A DNA stretch of 64,000 nt from NCBI RefSeq assembly GCF_014648415.1, contig NZ_BMRB01000003.1:372001-436000 (forward strand). The letters are read 5' to 3'. The DNA is from Actinokineospora fastidiosa. Its GTDB lineage: Bacteria > Actinomycetota > Actinomycetes > Mycobacteriales > Pseudonocardiaceae. Both the position numbers and the translations under genes were made by a program. Of the stretch, positions 18,074 to 28,000 are shown piece after piece (the stretch's first letter is position 1; the number at the start of each line of letters is the position of its first letter). Below the pieces are notes generated by a model. That model made no database searches and was not told the origin of the DNA. It saw only the letters and a program-made list of their open reading frames with translations.

Positions 18074-19227
18074 CAGGCGCTCCGCACGAGGCTGGAGTCC
18101 ACTTCGGACACGCTACGCCTGCCGCACAGGCCCAGCGTCAGGTCGAGGTCGGCGAGCAGGCCGCGCAGCACGTGCCGGACGCCGTCCTCGCCGCCGAGGC
18201 CGAGGCCGTAGACGTAGGGGCGGCCGAGCAGGACCGCGTCGGCGCCGAGGGCGAGCGCCTTGAGCACGTCCGCGCCCGTGCGGACGCCGGAGTCGAACAG
18301 CACCGACATGCGCGAGCCGACGGCCGAGGCGATCTCCGGCAGCATCTCCAGCGCGCCGACCGCGCCGTCGACCTGCCTGCCGCCGTGGTTGGACACCACG
18401 ATGCCGTCCATGCCCGCGTCGGCGGCGCGGCGGGCGTCGTCGGGGTGTTGGATTCCCTTGAGGACGATCGGGCCGTCCCAGTGCTCGCGCAGGAACGGCA
18501 GGCGGTCCCAGCTCTTGTCCTGCCCGGTGAACAGCGACACCCAGCGCAGCACGGCCATCGCCTGGTCGTCGGCGGGGGACTTGGCCAGCCCGGCGAGGAA
18601 CGCGGGGTCAGTGAAGGCGTTCGCCACGCCGGTCGCGCGCAGGAACGGCAGGTAGGCCTGGTCGAGGTCCTGCGGGCGCCAGGCGAGGGTCCAGGTGTCG
18701 AGGGTGACCACCAGCACCTCGTACCCGGCGCGCTTGGCGCGCTGCAGCAGGCTCGCGCACACCTCGGGCTCGTTGGGCCAGTACAGCTGGAACCAGCGCG
18801 GCCCCGCGGCCTCGGCGACCTCCTCGAGGGCGTAGGAGGACGCGGTGGAGAGCACGATCGGCACGCCCAGCGCCTTGGCCGCGCGGGCGGTGGCGAGCTC
18901 GCCGTCGGGGTGCACGATCGACTGCACGCCGATGGGGGCGAGCAGCACGGGCGCGGGCATGGCGGTGCCGAGGACGGTGGTGTCGAGGGTCCGCTCGGTG
19001 GCGTCGGCCAGCATCCGGGGCACGATCCGCCACCGGTCGAAGGCGTCGCGGTTGGCGCGCATGGTCGCGCCCGAGCCCGCGCCGCCCGCGACGTAGCCGA
19101 AGGGTCCGGGCGCGAACGCCTCGGCGGCGACGGCCTCGAGCCGGGTCGCGTCGGTGGTGAACGGCGGGGTCTTCTCGGCCAGCCCCTGCAGGTAGATCTC
19201 GTTCTGGTAGCCGGAGTGCTGGCCCAT
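18073..19227 (-). CDS. FMN-dependent alpha-hydroxy-acid oxidase, lactate 2-monooxygenase-like
   Basis: A 384-residue TIM-barrel flavoprotein. PFGYVAGGAGSGATMRANR, LLAPIGVQSIVHPDGE, STASSYALEEV and WFQLYWPNEPEVCASL line the FMN site. The catalytic base region is GIVVSNHGGRQVDGA and the phosphate-binding loop is LFDSGVRTGADVLKAL and GRPYVYGL. The N-terminus YQNEIYLQGLAEKTPPF matches mycobacterial lactate 2-monooxygenase better than L-lactate dehydrogenase. It oxidises 2-hydroxy acids such as L-lactate. The ATG at 19227 follows GAGGA. It is coupled to an AraC regulator downstream, which may control it. Confidence 0.9.
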   Translation of the reverse strand: MGQHSGYQNEIYLQGLAEKTPPFTTDATRLEAVAAEAFAPGPFGYVAGGAGSGATMRANRDAFDRWRIVPRMLADATERTLDTTVLGTAMPAPVLLAPIGVQSIVHPDGELATARAAKALGVPIVLSTASSYALEEVAEAAGPRWFQLYWPNEPEVCASLLQRAKRAGYEVLVVTLDTWTLAWRPQDLDQAYLPFLRATGVANAFTDPAFLAGLAKSPADDQAMAVLRWVSLFTGQDKSWDRLPFLREHWDGPIVLKGIQHPDDARRAADAGMDGIVVSNHGGRQVDGAVGALEMLPEIASAVGSRMSVLFDSGVRTGADVLKALALGADAVLLGRPYVYGLGLGGEDGVRHVLRGLLADLDLTLGLCGRRSVSEVDSSLVRSA

Positions 19228-19268
19228 CGCGCGTCCTCACCGTCGGGGGTCGGGTCCGCGAGAGTCTG

Positions 19269-21398
19269 TCACCGGCGGATGCGCATCCGCCACAGTCCGA
19301 GCGTGCCGACGGCGAAGGCCAGCAGGCCGAGGATGACCACCGGGGTCAGCAGGGCCATGCCGGTGGCGCCCAGCCCGAGGGCCGCTGTCCAGACGGCGAG
19401 CAGGCCGAGCCCGAGCGCCAGGACGGCGGCGCAGACGGCCATGAGCCGGTCCTGCCCCCAGAGGTAGCCCGGCGTCACCCGGATGTCGGCGGGGAGCCGG
19501 AACACCGCCACCCCCACGACCCCCGCGACCAGCACGAGCAACGCCACCCCGAACCACACCAGCAACCGGCTCGGCGAGGGCATGCCCGCGATCATCAGCA
19601 CGAGCCCCCCGGCCAGCAACCACCCGGCCCCCCGCCGCAACGCCAACCACAACCCGATCCGCTGCGCCCGCCCGAACCGCCGATCCCGCAGCGGCCGCGC
19701 CTCCCGAGCCCCACCCGCACCGACGGTCCGCCCTTGCTGCCCCACCGCGGCCCGCCCCCCACCGCCCCGCACACGCCCACCCCGCACGAACAGATCAGGC
19801 TCCTGCTCCCCCGCACGCCGCCCCGTCCCCCGCGCGAACAGCTCAGCCTTGCGATCCCCCTTGCCCCAGCCCGACCCAACACCGCCACCAGAACCCCCAC
19901 CCCCAAACCGATCCGCCTCGCGCTCGGCTCCCGCAGAGCCACCGCGCGCGAACCGACCCGGCTCGAACCGATCATCGCCTGTGGAGTCCTCGCGGGCGAA
20001 CCGATTTGCCTCGGCCCCATCCCGCTCGGCTCCCACGGAACCACCACGCGCGAACTGACCGGGGCCGTCATGATCACCCTCGACCTCCACAGAGCCACCC
20101 TCCGCGAACGGATCGGGTTCGGGCCGGTCATCGGCTGTGGAGTCGCCGCGGGCGGGGCGGGTGGGCTTGGTCCAATCGCGGGTGGTTCCTGCCGCGCCCG
20201 CGTGGGGGAAGCGGGCGGGCTTGGACCCATCGTCCTCGGCATGGGTCGCGGCGCTGGTTGCGAACGGGGCGGGCGTTGAGCCGCGAGTGGGCCTGGGGCG
20301 GCGGGGCCGGGGCTCCTCGGTGAGGCCTGCGAACAAGTCGGGCTTGGGGGCGGGGCGGGGGTGGCGGGACCGGATTCGGGCGAAGAGGCCTGGCTTTCGG
20401 CGCTCGCCCTCGGTCGGGAACAGGTCGGGGCGGGCGGTGGCGGGCTCTCGGTCCTCGGTTGGGTCGGGGTTGGGGCCTGCGGTTGTGCGATCGCCGTTTG
20501 GACGGTCGCCGTCGTCTTGCGGGGCTTGTTTGGGGCGGGGGGTCCAGGCAGTGCCGTCGGGGTGGGTGGACTCGGCGTCGGGGCGGGTGGGGTCGGCGTC
20601 GAGATCATCGGCGGGTGGGTGGTGGAGGTGGTCGGACAGGTCCACCGGGGCCGCGTGCGCGTGGACGGCCGCGTCGTCGAGGTCCGGGGCCAGGCGGACG
20701 GCTCGGGCGGCGGCGGGGCGTTTGGGGCCGCGGGGGGACTTCGGCGCGCGGGCCGGGTCGGCGTCGACCAGGGTCCAGTCGGGATCCTCCGCCTCATGCC
20801 ACGCCGTCGAGCGTTCCCAGGGGACGTCGCCGAAGCGGCCCGTGGTGCGGCGGAGGCGGGAGAGGGCGGCCTGGGCGTCGGGGTTCGTCGGGTCCAGGCG
20901 CAGGGACTCCTGGTACGCCGCCCGCGCCCCGTCGAGGTCGCCCGCGCGCTCGGCGGTGTTGCCCAGGACCTCGTGGGTGCGGGGCTCCTCCGGGGCGATC
21001 GCCACCGCGCGGCGGGCGGCGGTGAGGGCGTCGGCCGGGGTGGTGGGGGCCAGGGCCTCCGCGAGCGCCACCTGGCCGCGCCAGTCGTCGGGGTCGCGGC
21101 GGGCCGACTCGCGGGCGGAGATCACCGCCTCCTCGTGCCTGCCCAGCTCGGTCAGCGCGAGGCTGGCCAGGCGGTGCGCCCACGCGGGCTCGCCGAGGGT
21201 GATCGCGCGCTTGGCGGCGTCGAGGCAGTGCAGCGGCTCGCCGACGTCCAGGAACGCCGCCGCGAGACCGCACCACGCGCCGGGGTGGTCGGGATGGTCG
21301 GCGAGCACGGGCCGCAGGACCTCGATGGCGGCGCGCGGCCTGCCCGCGGCGGTGAGGCGCGCCGCGTCGGCGAGGACCGCATCGATCGGCTGGGACAT
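19269..21398 (-). CDS. TPR protein with long disordered repeat region and C-terminal membrane domain
   Basis: A 709-residue protein. Residues about 1-200 form five TPR-like units (PRAAIEVLRPVLADHPDHPG, DGARAAYQESLRLDPTNPD). Residues about 210-560 are disordered, rich in Pro, Arg, Asp and Gly, with recurring short units such as EPDLFVRGG, RFARGGSAGAER and RFAREDSTGDDR. The last 135 residues hold four transmembrane helices. ATG at 21398 follows GGGAGGGGAGCC. TPR plus low-complexity plus membrane suggests a scaffold on the cytoplasmic face, but no function is known. It is divergent from the Bcr/CflA gene. Confidence 0.75.
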   Translation of the reverse strand: MSQPIDAVLADAARLTAAGRPRAAIEVLRPVLADHPDHPGAWCGLAAAFLDVGEPLHCLDAAKRAITLGEPAWAHRLASLALTELGRHEEAVISARESARRDPDDWRGQVALAEALAPTTPADALTAARRAVAIAPEEPRTHEVLGNTAERAGDLDGARAAYQESLRLDPTNPDAQAALSRLRRTTGRFGDVPWERSTAWHEAEDPDWTLVDADPARAPKSPRGPKRPAAARAVRLAPDLDDAAVHAHAAPVDLSDHLHHPPADDLDADPTRPDAESTHPDGTAWTPRPKQAPQDDGDRPNGDRTTAGPNPDPTEDREPATARPDLFPTEGERRKPGLFARIRSRHPRPAPKPDLFAGLTEEPRPRRPRPTRGSTPAPFATSAATHAEDDGSKPARFPHAGAAGTTRDWTKPTRPARGDSTADDRPEPDPFAEGGSVEVEGDHDGPGQFARGGSVGAERDGAEANRFAREDSTGDDRFEPGRFARGGSAGAEREADRFGGGGSGGGVGSGWGKGDRKAELFARGTGRRAGEQEPDLFVRGGRVRGGGGRAAVGQQGRTVGAGGAREARPLRDRRFGRAQRIGLWLALRRGAGWLLAGGLVLMIAGMPSPSRLLVWFGVALLVLVAGVVGVAVFRLPADIRVTPGYLWGQDRLMAVCAAVLALGLGLLAVWTAALGLGATGMALLTPVVILGLLAFAVGTLGLWRMRIRR

Positions 21399-21562
21399 GG
21401 CTCCCCTCCCGCGCTCTGGACGCACAGTCTGTCAAGGGACCGATCCGGTGCCCAGTCGACCCGCCCGGGTGTCCACCGGGTGATCAGCGATGACGGACAG
21501 ACGTACCAAGCCAGTGTGGACCAGACAGGCGACGGCGGGTAAGCCTCGTTTGTCATAGGACA

Positions 21563-21568
21563 TAGACT
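21563..21568 (+). promoter_or_regulatory. -10 element of leaderless Bcr/CflA gene
   Basis: TAGACT ends six bases before the GTG at 21575, the spacing expected if transcription begins at the start codon. No Shine-Dalgarno sequence precedes the GTG. Six other genes in the window show the same arrangement. Confidence 0.5.
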
Positions 21569-21574
21569 GATCGG

Positions 21575-22843
21575 GTGAGCAGACCATCGCCGTGGGCGAG
21601 AGCGCGGCTCGCGCTACTCCTCGGCGGGATCTCCGCCTTCGGTCCCCTGTCCATCGACATGTACCTCCCGGCGTTCCCGGAGATCGCCGACGGCCTGGAC
21701 ACCGGCCAGGCGCAGGTCCAACTCACCCTGACCGCGTTCATGATCGGGATGGCGGTGGGCCAGGCGGTCGTCGGTCCGCTTTCGGACACCCTCGGCAGGC
21801 GCCTTCCGCTGCTCGCGGGCCTGACCGCCTACACGATGGCGTCGCTGGCCTGCGCGATCTCCCCGTCGGTGTTCACGCTCGTCGGACTGCGGTTCGCGCA
21901 GGGCGTCGCCGCCGCGGCCGGGGTGGTGATCGCCCGCGCCGCCGTGCGCGACATCTTCACCGGGCCCGCGATGGCGCGGTTCTTCTCCATGCTGATGCTG
22001 GTGTCCGGGCTCGCCCCGATCCTGGCCCCGCTGATCGGCGCGCAGGTGCTGCGGTGGACGAACTGGCAGGGCGTGTTCGTCGTGCTGGCCTACTTCGGCG
22101 TCCTGCTGCTCATCGCGGCGACGGTCTGCCTGCGGGAGACGCTGCCGCCGCCCAAGCGCCGCCCGGCGAACCCGCGCCAGATCATGCGCACCTATCTGCG
22201 CGTCGCCACCGACCGGACGTTCGTCGCCTACGCGACCTCGATCGGCTTCGTCACCGCCGCGATGTTCGCCTACATCGCCGGGTCGCCGTTCGTCCTGCAG
22301 GAGCTGCACGGGCTCAGCCCCCAGACCTACAGCCTGGTCTTCGGCGCCAACGCGCTGGGCCTGATGCTGTTCACCCAGGTCAACGGCATCCTGCTGCGCT
22401 GGCTCAGCCCCCGCGTCCTGCTGACGGTCGGCCTGGCGCTGTCCGCGCTGGCCGGGGCCGGGGTCTACACCGCGGTGGCCATGGAGCTGGAGCTGGTGTA
22501 CCTGCTGGCGGCGCTGTTCCTCGTGGTGGCGAGCCTGGGCATCGTCAGCCCGAACGCGACCGCGCTCGCGCTGGCCGACCACGGCAACCGGGCGGGCACG
22601 GCGTCCGCGCTGCTGGGCGTGATCCAGTTCCTCATCGGCGGCCTGGCAGCGCCGCTGGTCGGGCTCGGCGCGGAGCGGTCGGCGACGCCGATGGCCACGG
22701 TGATCGCGGGCATGTCGGCGGCCGGGCTGATCGCGTTCGCGCTGCTGCGGCCCACCCGGCGCCGCCCCGGCCGCTACGCCGCCTTCCGCCAGGCCGACAC
22801 CATCCCGTTCCGGCCGGTCGGGTCGCCGCGGGGGCATGTGTAG
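21575..22843 (+). CDS. Bcr/CflA family multidrug efflux MFS transporter
   Basis: A 422-residue transporter with 12 predicted membrane segments. The N-terminal FGPLSIDMYLPAFPEIA is the Bcr/CflA signature, followed by the MFS motif GQAVVGPLSDTLGRRLPLLAG between helices 2 and 3 and RFAQGVAAAAGVVIARA in helix 4-5. Family members export drugs and dipeptides by proton antiport. The start is GTG with a leaderless-type -10. The gene is divergent from the TPR protein and unlinked to an obvious resistance cluster. Confidence 0.9.
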   Translation: MSRPSPWARARLALLLGGISAFGPLSIDMYLPAFPEIADGLDTGQAQVQLTLTAFMIGMAVGQAVVGPLSDTLGRRLPLLAGLTAYTMASLACAISPSVFTLVGLRFAQGVAAAAGVVIARAAVRDIFTGPAMARFFSMLMLVSGLAPILAPLIGAQVLRWTNWQGVFVVLAYFGVLLLIAATVCLRETLPPPKRRPANPRQIMRTYLRVATDRTFVAYATSIGFVTAAMFAYIAGSPFVLQELHGLSPQTYSLVFGANALGLMLFTQVNGILLRWLSPRVLLTVGLALSALAGAGVYTAVAMELELVYLLAALFLVVASLGIVSPNATALALADHGNRAGTASALLGVIQFLIGGLAAPLVGLGAERSATPMATVIAGMSAAGLIAFALLRPTRRRPGRYAAFRQADTIPFRPVGSPRGHV

Positions 22844-22941
22844 AGAAATCCCCGGATTGGCGTCACCTTGTCCCGTCACGGCTCGTTACCGTCCGCGTCG
22901 CATAAGCGCCAGCACATGGTTTCAAGAGAGGGTGGGACACG

Positions 22942-23145
22942 GTGAGCAGCCACCGGGAGTGGACGGTCAGCTGCCGCGACATAGCGGGTCGGCGGCGGGA
23001 CGTCACGATCTTCGTCCGGCAGGGCAGGGTGGTGCTCGTGGCCCCGCCGGGGGAGACGGCCGTCTTCTCCCCGCTGGACGTGGGCCGCCTGCGGGCCGCC
23101 CTGCGGGACGCGGTCGTGGACGCCTCGGTGGAGGCCGATCGCTGA
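22942..23145 (+). CDS. Small conserved hypothetical protein
   Basis: A 67-residue protein: MSSHREWTVSCRDIAGRRRD then VTIFVRQGRVVLVAPPGE and SPLDVGRLRAALRDAVVDAS. The regular strand-strand-helix pattern and codon use typical of the neighbours support a real gene. The GTG at 22942 has GAGAGGGTGGG upstream. I recognise similar short proteins in actinobacteria but no function. It lies 57 bases before the double-SDR gene and might share its regulation. Confidence 0.65.
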   Translation: MSSHREWTVSCRDIAGRRRDVTIFVRQGRVVLVAPPGETAVFSPLDVGRLRAALRDAVVDASVEADR

Positions 23146-23153
23146 CCACACTT

Positions 23154-23169
23154 CCTACTTGTGAGTAGG
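23154..23169. promoter_or_regulatory. Palindrome upstream of double-SDR gene
   Basis: CCTACT-tgtg-AGTAGG is a perfect 6-base inverted repeat with a 4-base spacer, ending 32 bases before the ATG at 23202 and 20 bases before the GGAGG. It looks like a repressor operator of a TetR- or PadR-size dimer. It starts eight bases after the small upstream gene ends, so it probably marks an independent promoter for the SDR gene. Confidence 0.5.
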
Positions 23170-23201
23170 TAGTGGCAGAATCCTGTCCGAGGAGGCACGG
23201 G

Positions 23202-25091
23202 ATGGCTACCTACTTCGTCACGGGCGCGACAGGATTCCTCGGCCGCAGGCTGGTGGACCGGCTGTTGGCGCGGCCCGACTGCGGCACGATCCACGTCCTG
23301 GTGCGCGCGCGGTCACTGCGCAAGCTGCCCGCGTGGGACGAGCGCGTCGTGCCGGTCGTCGGCGACCTGTGCGAGCCCGGCCTCGGCCTCGACCTGCTGC
23401 CGCCGGTCGACCACGTCGTCCACCTCGGCGCGGTCTACGACTTCACCGCCCCGGGCGCCGACAACGAGACGGTCAACGTCGTCGGCACCGCGAACGTGGT
23501 CAACTTCGCCGCCGCGGCGGGCGCGCGGCTGTTCCACCACGTCTCGTCGGTGGCCGTCGCTGGCGATCACCGGGGCCGGTTCACCGAGGCGGACTTCGAC
23601 CTCGGCCAGCGCCACCACGCGCCGTACCACGCGACCAAGTTCGCCGCCGAGAAGCTGGTCCGCGAGCAGGACCGAGTCCCGTACCGGATCTACCGCCCGG
23701 CGGCGGTCGTCGGCGACTCGCGCACGGGCGAGATGGACAAGGTCGACGGCCCGTACTACTTCCTGCCGACCATCGCCCGGCTGGCCCGCCTGCCCAGGGC
23801 GCTCCCGCTGGTGCTGCCCGACCTCGGCGCGACCAACGTCGTCCCGGTCGACTACGTCGTCGACGCGATGGCCCACCTGATGCACATCGACGCGCCCTCG
23901 GGCAGCACCTACCACCTGACGCACAACGGCAGGCAGCCCAACACCGAGATCTACAACGCCTTCGCCGACGCGCTCGGCGCCCCGCGGATCGCCGCGACGC
24001 TGCCGGTCCGCCTGCCGCGCCTGCGCCCGGGCCCGGCCGCCTGCGCGGCGCTGGCCGAGGCGGGCATCCCCGCCGAGGTCGTCCCGCACCTGGACATGCC
24101 GACGGTGTTCGACTCGACCCGCACCGAGGAGGCGCTGGCCGGCGCGGTCACCCTGCCGCCGTTCGCCTCGTACGCGGGTCGGCTGGTGCGGTACTGGGCC
24201 GAGCACCTCGACCCGGACCGCGGCGACCACGGCCTGCGCGGCAAGCGGATCGTGGTGACCGGGGCGTCCTCGGGGATCGGCAAGGCGACGGCGCTGGCGC
24301 TCGGACGGCGCGGCGCGCACGTCCTGCTGGTCGCCCGCCGCACCGAGGAGCTGGCCGCGGTGGCCGACCTCGTCGCCGACGCGGGCGGGACGGCGTCGGC
24401 CCACCCCTGCGACCTCACCGACGCCGACGCGGTCGACGCGCTGGTCAAGGATCTCGGCCAGGTCGACATGCTGGTCAACAACGCGGGCCGCTCCATCCGC
24501 CGCTCAGTGCGGCTGTCGACGGACCGCCTGCACGACTACGAGCGCACGATGGCGCTGAACTACTTCGCCCCGCTGCGCCTCACCCTGGGCCTGCTGCCCG
24601 GCATGCGCGCCGCCGGTCGCGGCCGGATCGTCAACGTGACCACCATGGGCCTGCAGTCGGACACCCCGCGCTTCGCCGCCTACCTGGCGTCGAAGGGCGC
24701 ACTGGAGCACTTCGGCCGCGCGGCGGGCCGCGAGCTGCTGGCCGACGGCGTGACGTTCTGCTCGGTCCGCATGCCCCTGGTGCGGACGCCGATGATCACC
24801 GCGACCGACGCCTACCGCGGCGTGCCCGCGTTCTCCCCGGACACGGCGGCGCGGATGATCGTCTCCGCGCTGGAGGGGACCGCGGAGGTGGTGCAGCGGC
24901 CGGAGGGCCTGGCGCTGGAACTGCTGCGGGTGCTCGCGCCGACGGTGCACCGGCAGGCGCTCAACCTGACCCACCGGATGACCCCGGAGTCCGCCCCGGA
25001 GGCCCGCGACCGCGGCGAGCACCCGGCGGCGGTGCTGGCGAGCGCGCTCGTCCGGCCTATCTGGCGACGCCTGCGTCGACCGTCGGGCTGA
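23202..25091 (+). CDS. Two-domain SDR protein: fatty-acyl-CoA-reductase-like plus classical SDR
   Basis: A 629-residue fusion. Residues 1-340 are an extended SDR with VTGATGFLGRRLVDRLL, HLGAVYDF and YHATKFAAEKLV (YxxxK), resembling acyl-CoA or carboxylic-acid reductase domains. Residues about 345-590 are a classical SDR with VTGASSGIGKATALALG, NNAGRSIRR, and YLASKGALEHFG. The same order is found in the mycobacterial/corynebacterial proteins linked to wax ester or mycolate ketone reduction (AcrA1/CmrA-like). ATG at 23202 follows GGAGG. Reduction of a fatty acyl substrate to alcohol by the two domains in turn is plausible. The 3' end overlaps the convergent STAND gene by 35 bases. Confidence 0.85.
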   Translation: MATYFVTGATGFLGRRLVDRLLARPDCGTIHVLVRARSLRKLPAWDERVVPVVGDLCEPGLGLDLLPPVDHVVHLGAVYDFTAPGADNETVNVVGTANVVNFAAAAGARLFHHVSSVAVAGDHRGRFTEADFDLGQRHHAPYHATKFAAEKLVREQDRVPYRIYRPAAVVGDSRTGEMDKVDGPYYFLPTIARLARLPRALPLVLPDLGATNVVPVDYVVDAMAHLMHIDAPSGSTYHLTHNGRQPNTEIYNAFADALGAPRIAATLPVRLPRLRPGPAACAALAEAGIPAEVVPHLDMPTVFDSTRTEEALAGAVTLPPFASYAGRLVRYWAEHLDPDRGDHGLRGKRIVVTGASSGIGKATALALGRRGAHVLLVARRTEELAAVADLVADAGGTASAHPCDLTDADAVDALVKDLGQVDMLVNNAGRSIRRSVRLSTDRLHDYERTMALNYFAPLRLTLGLLPGMRAAGRGRIVNVTTMGLQSDTPRFAAYLASKGALEHFGRAAGRELLADGVTFCSVRMPLVRTPMITATDAYRGVPAFSPDTAARMIVSALEGTAEVVQRPEGLALELLRVLAPTVHRQALNLTHRMTPESAPEARDRGEHPAAVLASALVRPIWRRLRRPSG

Positions 25092-28000
25092 CGGTCGCCG
25101 GGTCGCTTTCGCCCGGCACGTAGGCGAACCAGAAGATCCCGTGGCCGCCGATGACCGCCAGCCGCTCGTCGGTCAGCCACGCGCAGCCGGTGACCTCGCC
25201 GTCGAGCCGGATCTCGGTCAGCGGGGACCAGTCCCCGGCGTCGCGGATCCGCAGCACCCGCTCGGACACGCTCGCGACGAGCCTGCCGTTCGGCGACCAC
25301 CGGTCGTCCATCACCTTCGACGGAAAGCGCGGCGGCGCTTCGCTTTCGGTCCACGTGCGGGTGTCCCACCAACGGTCGCCGTCGGGTCCCGTCAGCAGAA
25401 GGTGGGCGCCGTCGGGGGTGACGTCCATGGCGTCGACCTCGTGATCGACGCGGATCGCGGCGAGGGGCGCCCAATCGCCCGGCGCGAGCACGTGAACCGT
25501 CCTGGCCCGGCGCACCGCCAGCCACTCGCCGTGCGGCGAGATCGCGGCCTCGGCCGAGTTGTCCTGCTTCGGCGTGCGCCCCGCGACGCGGCGGAGCCGG
25601 TTGGCCAGCTGGTCGGTCCTGTCCGCCCACTCCCGGTGGACGCGCACCCCGGACTCGGTGGCCTCCAGGAACACCGGCGGCGTCCAGGTCGTCGTGTCCC
25701 ACACCACGACCCAGCCCTGGGTGTCGACCCCGCAGACCAGAGCGCCGCCGACCCCCAGGGGGTACCGCAGCAGGTCAGCGGGGTGCAGCAGCGGCCGGGC
25801 GCTGCGCCAGTCGTCCGTCCGGCACAGCAGGAAGCGGTCGAAGTCCTGGATCAGCAGCAGGTCGGCGCCGACCGGGGTGAGGTCGAAGAGGCGACCGGGA
25901 TAGCGGATCCTCTCCCGGACCCCGCCGCCGGCCGGGTCGTGGATCTCGACGACGTCGCCCGTGCCCACGGCGAACCAGCTCCCGTCCGGCGCGGCCGCGC
26001 ACTCGCCCAGGGCGTCGGGGACCTCGCGGTGCTCCACATCCACGCGCGCCCGGCCCGGGTTCCACAGCCGGACCGTGCGGTCCTTCGCCGTCGAGGCCAG
26101 CACCGAGCCGTCCGGGGCGAAGGCGAGGTCCGTCACCTCCGCCCCGTGCGCGGCGATGGCGCCCGCCTGACGCCACGCGACGGTGTCCCAGAGCACGATC
26201 AGCCCGTTCTCCCCGCCGACGGCGAGGGTCCCGCCGTCAGGGGAGAACACCGCGACCGTGAGGTCGCGGTGGTGGTGGAGCATCCGTGGGGGCTCCCCCA
26301 TCGCGGTCAGGTCCCAGATCAGCACCCCGACGTCCCCGGGAGCCGCGGCCCACCGGCCGTCGGGGCTGACCGCCACGGCCTCACAGGTGAAGCCGCTCGG
26401 CAGCGGCATCGCGGCGCCGACCGCGGCGCGCGGGTCCCACACCTTCACGCCGTCGCCGTCGACGGCCAGCAGCCGCCCGTCCGGCAGTGCCGCGCAGGAC
26501 TCCACCGCCGGGTCGGTCTTGATCACCCGGATCAGCCCGCCGGTGGCGACGTCCCACAGCCGGGCCTGCCGGTAGTAGTCCGCGGTCAGCAGGGTCGTGC
26601 CGTCGGCGGAGAAGCAGCAGCAGTTCAGCGGCGTCCGGTGCCCGGTGAGCGTGTACCGCAGCCGCCAGGTGCTCGTGTCCCACACGTCGACGGTGTGCGC
26701 ATCAGCCGCGCAGGCGAGAAGGCGGCCGTCGGGCGACAGCGCGAAGCCCTCCTCCAGCAGGTCCCGCGCGCTGCCCTCCAGGATGCGCAGGAGCCTGCCG
26801 GTCTCCGGGTCCCAGACGCGCACCCCGTCGGCGGCGACGGTCGCCAGCCAGCTTCCGTCCGGGGCGTAGACGCAGCCCTCGACGATGTCCTCGTGTCCGA
26901 CCAGCACGCGGTTCAGGGCGGGGTCCGGCAGGTCCGGCAGCGCGCGCTGCGGCACAAGGCGCGGCACGCCGTCGACCGCGGCCAGGGCGGCTCTCCGCAG
27001 TTTGTCGAGCGCGGGAGAGGCGGGAAGGCGCTGGGCGAGGGCGTTCACCACGGCGTGGTCGGGCTCTGTCGGCACCAGCAGGTGGCCGAGCTGGTCGAGG
27101 AACCGGCCCAGCTCCACCGCGCTCTCGGTGTCCACGAACGCCAGGTCCTCGGCCACCGCGACCGGGCCGAAGCGGCGCAGCTTGGTGATGACCCACGGCG
27201 GCGCGGTCGCCAGCGCCGCCAGTTCCTCCGCGCGGCCCGCGCTGTCCAGGTGGTAGGCGAGCGAGCGCCACAGGTAGTCGGCCGAGCGCGGCAGGCACCA
27301 CCACGGCACCTGGCCGGACACCGGGTCGGGCAGGGTGGACGCCACCTCGGTCAACAGGCTCTCGTTCAGCCGCGCGAGCCGCAGACCGCCGCACTCGTGC
27401 CGCAGGTACGTGCGGATGACGTCGTGCAGGCGCAGACGGGGGCCGTGCTGGGTCACCAGCGACAGCTCGACCAGCTCGCGGCACAGCCGGTCGCTCTCGT
27501 CCCGCGCCAGGTCGGCGGTCGCCTTCCAGAGGTGGGCGACGAGGTCCTGCGGGACCTCGACGTCCTCGGGGAAGATCGCCAGCTCCAGCGCGCGGTCCCG
27601 GTTGGCCCCCAGCACGCTCAGCGAGGACTCCAGGGTCGCGGCGACCGTCCGCTCGCGGCGGGCGGTGTCGGTGACGTCCAGCGCCGCCGGGCCCAGCTCG
27701 CCCAGGCGGCGCAGCAGGCGTTCGGCGGCCTCGGCGATGTCGCCGCCGTCGCGGGCGGTGCGGCGCAGCGCGGCGTTCGCCAGCCGCAGGGCAAGGGGCC
27801 ATCGGCCGGTGATGTCCAGCAGCCGCTCGCCGACGTGCGCGGGGAGCCCGCCGAGGCCGCTGCCGAGCAGTTCGGTCGCCTGCACCCGGCTCATCTGGTC
27901 GACCCGGATGGTCGCGGTGTCGGCGGAGTCCGGGAGCAGGTCCGGGATCCTGGTGGTGACCATGAGGGTGCAGCCGCGTCCGGCGTTGAGGAACGGCCGC

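Noticed and set aside
19595-20797. Repeat-rich ORFs over the TPR protein belt as separate genes
   Set aside because: They are frame shadows of the low-complexity coding repeat; only the TPR frame gives a start with a ribosome binding site and membrane helices.
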